Origin: Clostridia bacterium
GTDB lineage: Bacteria; Bacillota; Clostridia; Oscillospirales; Acutalibacteraceae
Length of the DNA stretch: 8,398 nucleotides
Assembly: GCA_900769375.1 (NCBI GenBank)
Contig: CAAGGN010000141.1
Span: 1 to 8,398, forward strand
Direction of reading: 5' to 3'
Of the stretch, positions 1 through 5,147 are shown piece by piece (position 1 is the first letter of the stretch; every line of letters begins with the position of its first letter). The notes beneath the pieces were generated by a model. The model saw only the letters and a list, made by a program, of their open reading frames with translations. It was not told where the DNA came from and made no database searches. Position numbers and translations under genes: made by a program.

Positions 1-9
1 AAATTTCAA
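1..9 (-). CDS. Start of a further gene of the same operon (partial, three codons visible)
   Basis: Only the first three codons are inside the window: TTG AAA TTT, which would read M-K-F. The call rests on a well-placed ribosome binding site, AGGAG at 18-22, eight bases before the TTG. It also rests on the position 37 bases after the stop codon of the preceding asparagine-synthetase-like gene, with no terminator between them. The glycosyltransferase gene at 1809-2927 also starts with TTG, so such a start is normal here. Nothing can be said about function. It is probably the next cistron of the polysaccharide operon, but the frame could close just outside the window. Confidence 0.42.
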
Positions 10-46
10 AACCCACACTCCTGATAAATTTATTTTATGATGCGCA

Positions 47-1615
47 TTAGAAAGGAAGAATAGAATTAATTGTAAATATGACATTCAAAGCAAATGCTCT
101 AAATTTTGTTTCCTTCATATTAACTACTCGAATATTCATATCATAGTGTTCTCTGTTAAGATACTTTTTCATATCCAGATGGTGCTGGTCTGAAATTCGC
201 TTATCAAGAGGAATTCTGAATAACAAATCGAAAAACAATCTATTGTTATACGGAATGGTTATATCAAAGCAGTATTTCATTTCGCTGATATTGCGGCCGC
301 CCCAACTACCCCAAGTAACCTCATTATAATGCATATCCGCAGGAGGATAACAGGATGGTATTTTATCATATTCAAAATCCTTTATATACTTATCGAATAT
401 CTTATCAGTATCCCACGCAAGTTTGCGATTGAAAATAAAAATCTTATAAAGGTTTCTGAATAGTTTCGGTGACAGTTTGGGCATCTTTTTTCTGCCATAA
501 TGTTTATACCAATATGCGCGTATGGTTTCAGATGCCCAAGATTTGACCTCAACATCAAATTTGAAGTTTTCTTGCAAATAAATTCTTTTTCTAAGTTCAT
601 TCTCATAAGGAAATGAGATATAACCGTTATTATGATTTATGATTTGAACCTTTAAATCATAATCAGCAAGTTCATTCTTATCGCCGGGAATATGAAATTC
701 CGTATGCTTTACACTGAATTTTTCCGCAATGGTTTTTGCAGCTGCAGCATCGGGCACCTCTTTCTCAGCAGATAAATAACTAAAAGCTTCATACTTATCA
801 TAATTACCGTTAGCAGCGGCAAAAGTGGTATTGCTATCAATACCGCCTGTCAAGGAGATAGCGGGGGAACTCCACTTCTTTGCAATAAGCTCCATATTAC
901 TCTTTAAAATATCAGCGGCCTTTTGAATCACACAATCATATTCTTCAGTTGAATTTACGGTATCAACAGGTCTATTAAACCAAAATCTATAATGCGAAAC
1001 CTCTTTATCGAAGGTATACATTATACTGGGTACTATTCTTTTTACATCGCTAAACGGAGTTAAATCCGCAGGTAAATATGCGCCCATTACTCTGGTGTAC
1101 CATTTATAGCCAATCAGTTTTTTTACAAAACCATCCATTTCAAGCGAACATAAATCACCTATCAACTGAGGATGAGAAGATATATATAAATTATCTTCTA
1201 TCACGCCGTAACACGCAGACTGCATTCCGGAAGCATCAACAGAATATTCTATTTTGGTACCATCTGCAACACCGGTTACATACACGCCTGTCAGTTCATT
1301 AAGACATTCAATATATCTATCGGTTCCGTAATTTTCAGATAAATACTTAAGAATAGTCGACTCTTCATGCTGCATAGTAATAGGGTTATAAGCGTGTCCA
1401 AACAAGAAAAATACTTTGCCATTTTTATCAGTATAAAGGTGCATACCCGTAAGGTTATGCGCCATATACCAATACTCGCCGCATTTTTCTTGGCGCCAAT
1501 TATCATAAAATGGGAATTCCTTAGTATTTTTTATTTCCTTATTTGTAATCAAAAAACCGCGTATAAATAAAAATTGTTGCAGATCTTCTCTATCATCTAA
1601 TGTTTTTCTAATCAT
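47..1615 (-). CDS. Asparagine-synthetase-like ATP-pyrophosphatase lacking the glutaminase cysteine (paralogue 1)
   Basis: Counted from the ATG at 1615 the protein has 522 residues. The N-terminal half resembles the Ntn-hydrolase glutaminase domain of class II amidotransferases: GHAYNP at 73-78, an acidic helix after it, and VDASGMQSACYG at 126-137 in place of the usual RDxxGxxPLYY. However, there is no cysteine at position 2 and no strand resembling MCGI. The C-terminal half has the ATP-pyrophosphatase loop SLTGGIDS at 254-261. EVKSWASE at 356-363 stands where asparagine synthetases have GEGxDE, and IPYNNR at 454-459 resembles the late PFLD(R/K) motif. Such proteins adenylate a carboxylate and form an amide with ammonia or an amine. 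Without the cysteine, glutamine is unlikely to be the nitrogen donor, as in beta-lactam synthetase and lasso-peptide cyclases. Start choice: GGAAGGG at 1621-1627 lies five bases before this ATG, while the in-frame ATG at 1657 has no clear ribosome site. The gene is paralogous to the one at 2946-4547 and shares motif order and spacing. The substrate is unknown; a polysaccharide or its precursor is inferred from the neighbours. Confidence 0.85.
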   Translation of the reverse strand: MIRKTLDDREDLQQFLFIRGFLITNKEIKNTKEFPFYDNWRQEKCGEYWYMAHNLTGMHLYTDKNGKVFFLFGHAYNPITMQHEESTILKYLSENYGTDRYIECLNELTGVYVTGVADGTKIEYSVDASGMQSACYGVIEDNLYISSHPQLIGDLCSLEMDGFVKKLIGYKWYTRVMGAYLPADLTPFSDVKRIVPSIMYTFDKEVSHYRFWFNRPVDTVNSTEEYDCVIQKAADILKSNMELIAKKWSSPAISLTGGIDSNTTFAAANGNYDKYEAFSYLSAEKEVPDAAAAKTIAEKFSVKHTEFHIPGDKNELADYDLKVQIINHNNGYISFPYENELRKRIYLQENFKFDVEVKSWASETIRAYWYKHYGRKKMPKLSPKLFRNLYKIFIFNRKLAWDTDKIFDKYIKDFEYDKIPSCYPPADMHYNEVTWGSWGGRNISEMKYCFDITIPYNNRLFFDLLFRIPLDKRISDQHHLDMKKYLNREHYDMNIRVVNMKETKFRAFALNVIFTINSILPF

Positions 1616-1627
1616 TTTTTCCCTTCC
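1616..1627 (-). promoter_or_regulatory. Ribosome binding site that decides the start of the first asparagine-synthetase-like gene
   Basis: On the minus strand GGAAGGG (1621-1627) is followed by five A residues and the ATG at 1615. The alternative ATG at 1657 is preceded only by AACGGGCTAAAA, a weak match. The internal ATG is therefore preferred. Using the upstream ATG would add 14 residues, which the paralogue does not clearly support or exclude. Confidence 0.6.
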
Positions 1628-1659
1628 ATCTTGACTAATTTGTTTTAATACTTTCATTT

Positions 1660-1805
1660 TTAGCCCGTTAAATATTTTGATTTGTGAAAGAATCTCATAT
1701 CGGTGCTAACAATTGCCATATCGGTATGAGAATCTAAAACTCGACTTGCTTTGCAAAACAGGTATGGTCGCAAACATCATCACCATCCATTCCGGCGATC
1801 ACCGC
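1660..1805 (-). pseudogene. Frameshifted fragment of a family-2 glycosyltransferase
   Basis: The gap between the GT4 gene and the next gene is not random spacer. From 1805 the minus strand reads AVIAG then MDGDDVCDHTCFAKQVEF. This is the classic GT2 nucleotide-binding segment (MDxDDxxxxxRFxKQVEFL) with its DxDD metal/nucleotide-binding aspartates. A TAG at 1734-1736 then interrupts it. Shifting frame by one base in the T-run at 1736-1739 restores LDSHTD followed by MAIVSTDMRFF, which continues the same family pattern. The frame ends at TAA 1660-1662, two bases before the upstream candidate ATG of the next gene. One lost T in a run of five would explain the break. The fragment covers only about 48 codons and lacks the N-terminal strand and the acceptor domain. 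It is therefore a dead remnant that has also been deleted on both sides. It begins after two in-frame stops at the end of the GT4 gene. Confidence 0.7.
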
Positions 1806-1808
1806 TTA

Positions 1809-2927
1809 TCAAATCAATATATCTTTTATTTCTTCCTTAACGGAATTTACGGTATAGCTTTGGGCCAAATTGTAACCCGCCATACCAAAATTAATCATTT
1901 TTTCCTTATGGCTATAAAGGTTGTATATACGGTCTGCCATGGCTTCTGCGTTATCGTGCGACACTAAATATCCGTTTTCGCCGTCTTTTATCAGCTCGTT
2001 ATGTCCTCTGTTAAAGGTGGCGACAATTGGCTTACGGCAAAGCATTGCCTCTACGATATTGAGGGGAAGCCCTTCCCTTCTGCTGCAGGAAACCGCCATA
2101 TCTACAATAGGAACTATATTTTCAAGATCAGTGCGGTAACCAAGCAATTTTATGCTATTTTCTAACTTTAAATTACTTATTAGCTCCGACAGCTTCTTTT
2201 CTTTAGGACCGCTACCCGCCAATAAAATCTTTAAATTGGGAATTTTATCCGCTAAAAGCGCGGCCGCTTTAATTAACTGAGTTTGATTTTTATTGTTATT
2301 AAGTTCGCCGGTGCAAAGAATAGCAAAATCTTCACTCCCTAAATCAACGGCATTTCTTAATATTTCGGCCTCAGCTTCACTCTTAGCGCAGTATCGCTCA
2401 TCCGATACTCCTATGCCGTGAATTCTGCGAACCTCGGTTTTAAATTTGCTTTTGGCAAGCTTATAATCCTCTTCGTTGATTGTAACAACTGTATCACAAA
2501 GTCGAGCGAAGATTTTTTCTATGGGATAATATACCGCCCAATTTTTCCTTGATGCGCCCTTATAAAAATGAAATCCGTGAGCAATATAAACTACTTTAGT
2601 ACCGTTTTTGCGCGTTTTTCGGGCGGCAAGGCGGGTCAGTATTCCACCCATAGGAGTATTGCATACTATCATATCATACCTATTTTCCGATATGATTTTT
2701 TTCAGCTCCTTGTAAGCCGTTATATTGCGCTTGTTTATTGGCGAGCGTTCAAAGGGAATATTATAATATTCATCGGTGAATTTTAACTTAAGTCCATTCT
2801 TTTCGGCAAGATTATCTCTGGCCGCAACATGAACGGCAATACCCTTATTTTGAAGCATCTCCAAATACGGCAGGTGGAACTGACATATATGGCTTGCTAC
2901 GGTTGCAACGTATAAAACTTTTTTCAA
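1809..2927 (-). CDS. GT4-family glycosyltransferase of exopolysaccharide synthesis (EpsD/CapM-like)
   Basis: The protein has 372 residues, normal for a GT-B fold family-4 enzyme. Such retaining enzymes move a sugar from a nucleotide sugar to a lipid-linked acceptor at the cytoplasmic face of the membrane. The N-terminal Rossmann domain opens with KKVLYVATVASHICQF and carries AHGFHFYKG at 116-124 followed by WAVYYPIEK. This combination is typical of the EpsD/CapM-like exopolysaccharide subgroup. The C-terminal donor domain has CTGELNNNKNQ near 205-215, AGSGP at 237-241 and GYRTDLENI at 263-271. Its EX7E motif is E285...E293 in EGLPLNIVE, the usual phosphate- and ribose-contacting pair. The start is TTG; GGAAG at 2936-2940 lies eight bases upstream and no better start exists. 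The gene begins 18 bases after the preceding asparagine-synthetase-like gene, so the two are surely co-transcribed. Donor sugar and linkage cannot be read from the sequence. Confidence 0.9.
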   Translation of the reverse strand: MKKVLYVATVASHICQFHLPYLEMLQNKGIAVHVAARDNLAEKNGLKLKFTDEYYNIPFERSPINKRNITAYKELKKIISENRYDMIVCNTPMGGILTRLAARKTRKNGTKVVYIAHGFHFYKGASRKNWAVYYPIEKIFARLCDTVVTINEEDYKLAKSKFKTEVRRIHGIGVSDERYCAKSEAEAEILRNAVDLGSEDFAILCTGELNNNKNQTQLIKAAALLADKIPNLKILLAGSGPKEKKLSELISNLKLENSIKLLGYRTDLENIVPIVDMAVSCSRREGLPLNIVEAMLCRKPIVATFNRGHNELIKDGENGYLVSHDNAEAMADRIYNLYSHKEKMINFGMAGYNLAQSYTVNSVKEEIKDILI

Positions 2928-2941
2928 ATTTATTTCTTCCT
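2928..2941 (-). promoter_or_regulatory. Ribosome binding site supporting a TTG start
   Basis: AGGAAG is followed by eight A/T-rich bases and then TTG AAA AAA on the minus strand. The translated beginning MKKVLYVAT is the expected first strand of a GT4 enzyme, so the TTG is the real start rather than a gene-calling artefact. Confidence 0.6.
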
Positions 2942-2945
2942 AACT

Positions 2946-4547
2946 TTATTTTTTCGGAAAATAAAACCACGTTCTGAAATAATAGTATAACTTTTCCATA
3001 AGGATTCGGTAATTGTGGAAATATAGATTCTTTATTTCCACGTTGGCCTCTAACACATTCTGATTTTTATATTTCATTATCCTTTTATGCACCGAATCGG
3101 ATTTTCTATCTTCATGAGGGAATGATAAACAAAGCTCCAATATTTTGCGATTATTCATCGGCATTGTAACCCGATGGTAAAACTGCTGCGAGGATATAAC
3201 CGAAACTCCCCAGGAGCCCATTCGCATTTCCCAATAAATTGAATCGGCATGCTCGAAATTATATAAGGGTATATGGAGGTTTATTTCACGAAGAAATTTA
3301 TAATACTCTCGGTCCGACCAGCGAAGAAGCAGCGGGTGACCGAAATATCTTGTTTGGAAAATACTTAAATGCCTCTCATTTAAGACCTTCGGCATTTTTA
3401 TCTTATATTTTCTTTCAAAGAAGGTTCTGGCAACCTCGCTTACCCATGATTTAAGTTCAATATTATAGGCATCAAGGCGGTTTAAGAAAATATATTTTCT
3501 GATTTCGTTGTCCGCCAGGTTTACGAAATAATTGGTATTATGCTGCAAAAGCTTTTTAAGGAAATTAAAATCCGCGATTTCTTCATTTTCTTTTGGTATT
3601 GTATAAAGCTCATGCGAAAGTCCTAAGGTTTCGCAGATTTTTGCAGCGCCCTTGGCATCCACCAATTCCTGCGGCTTCGAATCAAAGCTAAAGTATGAAA
3701 ATTTATCATATAAGTCATTAGCGCAAGCCAAGGTTGTTTTACTATCGGCACCGCCTGAAAGGGATATGGCGCATCTTTCCCATTTCCTCGAACAACACTT
3801 GATTCCGTTATGAATAAGGTCGCCTATCTTTCTGATATTCTCTTCCTTTTCTTCATCGGTTATGAATTCGGGGTGTGGCGCTATCGGATAAAATCTGTTT
3901 ATACTAAAATCCTCATCGTACAAAAGATAGGTATTGGCGCCTAATCTTTTAAGGTCATCATAAGGAGTGATATTACCCGGAAGATTTCTGTTACCAATAT
4001 TATAGCATTTTGATTTAATAAGCTTTTCCACCCTGCGATTCATTTTTAAATCGCATATATCGGCTACTAATTGCGGATGCTCGGTAATATACACCTTTTC
4101 GTTTACCTTGCCGAAATAGCAGCCCGTAAGAGAGCAGGCATCCTGATTACAGATGATTTTTTCACCGTCAATCATAATCACAATATGTAACCCTGTAAAC
4201 TCGGAAACCTTATCGAAATATTTTTCAAGACCGCCCTGATAAGCATTGATTAAATCCTCGCACAAGGCATTTTCGTCGCACTGCATATCGAAAGGGTTAT
4301 ATGCGTGACCAATAATAACCGAGGTTAAGCCATCTTTAGTGGCTGTATATAAGGTTTGGCTTTTTTGAACGTATAAATAATAGTTTCCGATTTTACTCTG
4401 CCCCCAAAGATTATAAAAGGGATATGCAGATAAATCTTTTATGGGGGCATCAGTCAAAAGGTATCCTCTTTTGAACAATAAATCCCTATATTTATCCTCT
4501 TTATCCAATCTGTTTTTTATGATTGAATTATAATTTTCCAAACTCAT
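2946..4547 (-). CDS. Asparagine-synthetase-like ATP-pyrophosphatase lacking the glutaminase cysteine (paralogue 2)
   Basis: From the ATG at 4547 the product has 533 residues. Its layout matches the gene at 47-1615. A glutaminase-like domain has GHAYNP at 80-85 and QDACSLTGCYFG at about 135-146. The synthetase domain has the ATP-pyrophosphatase loop SLSGGADS at 262-269, ELKSWVSE at 364-371 and MPMNNR at 462-467. Both paralogues also share an (H)N-rich stretch followed by NEIRK or NELRK, then KMPK and GSWG, which makes a family signature. Residue 2 is serine, so the catalytic cysteine of glutamine-dependent asparagine synthetases is missing. A carboxylate-adenylating, amide-forming role with ammonia or an amine as nucleophile is inferred. 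The start is set by AGGTGG at 4555-4560, seven bases before the ATG; an in-frame TTG at 4565 overlaps that site and is rejected. It is the first gene after a strong promoter and is followed after 18 bases by the glycosyltransferase. The C-terminus is rich in aromatic residues and lysines, so a peripheral membrane contact is possible. Confidence 0.87.
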   Translation of the reverse strand: MSLENYNSIIKNRLDKEDKYRDLLFKRGYLLTDAPIKDLSAYPFYNLWGQSKIGNYYLYVQKSQTLYTATKDGLTSVIIGHAYNPFDMQCDENALCEDLINAYQGGLEKYFDKVSEFTGLHIVIMIDGEKIICNQDACSLTGCYFGKVNEKVYITEHPQLVADICDLKMNRRVEKLIKSKCYNIGNRNLPGNITPYDDLKRLGANTYLLYDEDFSINRFYPIAPHPEFITDEEKEENIRKIGDLIHNGIKCCSRKWERCAISLSGGADSKTTLACANDLYDKFSYFSFDSKPQELVDAKGAAKICETLGLSHELYTIPKENEEIADFNFLKKLLQHNTNYFVNLADNEIRKYIFLNRLDAYNIELKSWVSEVARTFFERKYKIKMPKVLNERHLSIFQTRYFGHPLLLRWSDREYYKFLREINLHIPLYNFEHADSIYWEMRMGSWGVSVISSQQFYHRVTMPMNNRKILELCLSFPHEDRKSDSVHKRIMKYKNQNVLEANVEIKNLYFHNYRILMEKLYYYFRTWFYFPKK

Positions 4548-4560
4548 ATCATCACCACCT
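4548..4560 (-). promoter_or_regulatory. Ribosome binding site of the second asparagine-synthetase-like gene
   Basis: AGGTGGT is followed by GATGAT and the ATG at 4547 on the minus strand. Its strength and spacing favour this ATG over the TTG at 4563-4565, which would place the Shine-Dalgarno sequence inside the coding region. Confidence 0.65.
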
Positions 4561-4595
4561 ATCAAGGCACACTATACACACAATTATACATTATA

Positions 4596-4624
4596 ATTAT
4601 ATAATATATATATATAATAGTCAA
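4596..4624 (-). promoter_or_regulatory. Near-consensus sigma-A promoter of the asparagine-synthetase-like/GT4 operon
   Basis: On the minus strand TTGACT (4619-4624) is followed by exactly 17 bases and then TATAAT (4596-4601). The spacer is almost purely alternating A and T. Transcription would start near 4589 and give a 5' leader of about 40 bases. No riboswitch-sized leader or operator repeat is evident between promoter and start codon, so the operon looks strongly and simply expressed from here. Confidence 0.8.
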
Positions 4625-4641
4625 GGTGAAATTAATTCTTT

Positions 4642-4670
4642 TGTATAGCGTTTTCGATAATGTTTTGCAA
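4642..4670 (-). promoter_or_regulatory. Possible second, upstream promoter
   Basis: TTGCAA (4665-4670), 17 bases, then TATACA (4642-4647) on the minus strand. Both hexamers are weaker than in the promoter at 4596-4624, and in AT-rich DNA such matches arise by chance. A TCAC-TTTT-GTGA hairpin or half-site pair lies just upstream at about 4686-4697. It may be a tandem promoter for the same operon. Confidence 0.3.
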
Positions 4671-4726
4671 AAATATGGAGAGTTTTCACAAAAGTGACCT
4701 TAAGAAAATTAACAAATTATTTACAT

Positions 4727-4766
4727 AAAAAAGATTAACGGCTCCCGCCATGGCGGAAGCCGTTAA
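4727..4766 (-). terminator. Rho-independent terminator
   Basis: TTAACGGCT (4735-4743) pairs with AGCCGTTAA (4758-4766). After one mismatch CCGCC pairs with GGCGG around a tight CATG turn. Read on the minus strand the stem is followed after two bases by six T residues (4727-4732), so it terminates minus-strand transcripts. The other strand has no T-run. It lies about 380 bases after the diguanylate cyclase stop codon and about 100 bases before the next operon's promoter, so it insulates the two. It could end either a long cyclase transcript or a separate small RNA made from 4770-4980. Confidence 0.8.
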
Positions 4767-4847
4767 TAGAATTTATATAGTTTTCCTTAAATTCGGGCTA
4801 CGCCCGTTTCCATTGCGGTCTTTATAACCGCCTCGGCTACACCGGGG

Positions 4848-4870
4848 GGAAAATGTCAAGAGAACACCAT
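4848..4870. repeat. Degenerate direct repeat, copy B
   Basis: This 23-bp copy starts GGAAAATGTCAAGAG and ends AACACCAT on the plus strand. It matches the copy at 4946-4968 at 18 of 23 positions. The sequence on its left (CGGCTACACCGG) also resembles the left flank of the other copy (CGGCTATAGCCA), and an A/T block follows both. The two copies are 98 bp apart. Confidence 0.55.
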
Positions 4871-4945
4871 AAATTTTTGCCTTCCAAAAATTTCCTTTAA
4901 TATTGCGGGTTTAGAGCACTTGTGGTGAGTAGGCGGCTATAGCCA

Positions 4946-4968
4946 GGAAGATGTCATACAAACACCAT
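4946..4968. repeat. Degenerate direct repeat, copy A
   Basis: This 23-bp copy starts GGAAGATGTCATACA and ends AACACCAT on the plus strand. It shares the GGAA-ATGTCA and AACACCAT blocks with the copy at 4848-4870 and differs mainly in the four bases between them. The common flanks suggest that a larger unit was duplicated and then diverged. Confidence 0.55.
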
Positions 4969-5042
4969 TCGAAAATTTTATTGTACGTTTTAATTAAAAA
5001 ATGCGTGTGCCATTTTCAAAAAAGAACTGAAAAAGAAAGATA

Positions 5043-5134
5043 TATCGTAAAAGCAAACAAGCCAACGACCCGACTGTTATTGCATTCGAGTTGTCGCCTT
5101 GTTTGTATTTTTTTATTATACTTTTTTTACGATA
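5043..5134 (-). terminator. Long two-part inverted repeat after the diguanylate cyclase gene, possible terminator
   Basis: An outer pair is perfect over 10 bp: TATCGTAAAA at 5043-5052 with TTTTACGATA at 5125-5134. Inside it, 5054-5072 pairs with 5087-5105 over 19 positions (CAAACAAG against CTTGTTTG at the base), with two mismatches, two wobble pairs and a 14-base loop. On the minus strand the inner stem is followed by CTTTTACGAT, a weak U-tract. On the plus strand it is followed by TATTTTTTTA. It sits 14 bases beyond the cyclase stop codon, so it probably ends or protects that mRNA. The nested symmetry is longer than a normal terminator and could also mark a small non-autonomous mobile element. 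Confidence 0.5.
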
Positions 5135-5147
5135 AGTAAATGTGCGT

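Larger units (their letters stand above)
4768..4990. other. Non-coding stretch with several small hairpins (possible structured RNA or repeat element)
   Basis: No credible gene is present; the open frame from 4951 on the plus strand has no ribosome site and low-complexity composition. Instead there are compact GC-rich hairpins in otherwise AT-rich DNA. CGGGC/GCCCG lies at 4794-4806, GCGGT/ACCGC at 4815-4831, and the perfect palindrome GGCTATAGCC just left of 4946. On the minus strand these precede the terminator at 4727-4766, the layout of a small RNA gene or a long 3' untranslated region. The element does not match any RNA class known to me; it lacks the features of c-di-GMP riboswitches, T-boxes and 6S RNA that I would recognise. 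A dispersed genomic repeat is an equally good reading. Confidence 0.4.

Noticed and set aside
47..4547. A lasso-peptide or other ribosomal peptide cluster, suggested by cysteine-less asparagine-synthetase-like proteins
   Set aside because: No short precursor gene with a leader, no transglutaminase-like leader peptidase and no recognition-element protein is visible. The only small coding-like stretch nearby is the GT2 remnant.
4563..4565. TTG start for the second asparagine-synthetase-like gene
   Set aside because: The AGGTGG ribosome site lies between this codon and the ATG at 4547, which is the better start.
4900..4930. Resemblance of GTTTAGAGCACT to a CRISPR repeat start
   Set aside because: A single short match with no regularly spaced copies and no cas gene in the window.
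4768..4990. A c-di-GMP riboswitch near the cyclase and polysaccharide genes
   Set aside because: The conserved core and tetraloop-receptor features of the known classes were not recognised. The hairpins end in a terminator more than 100 bases before the next promoter, so it is not a leader of that operon.
4951..5139. A 62-residue open frame on the plus strand
   Set aside because: No ribosome binding site, it runs through the inverted repeat after the cyclase gene, and its composition is low in complexity. It is a chance frame.
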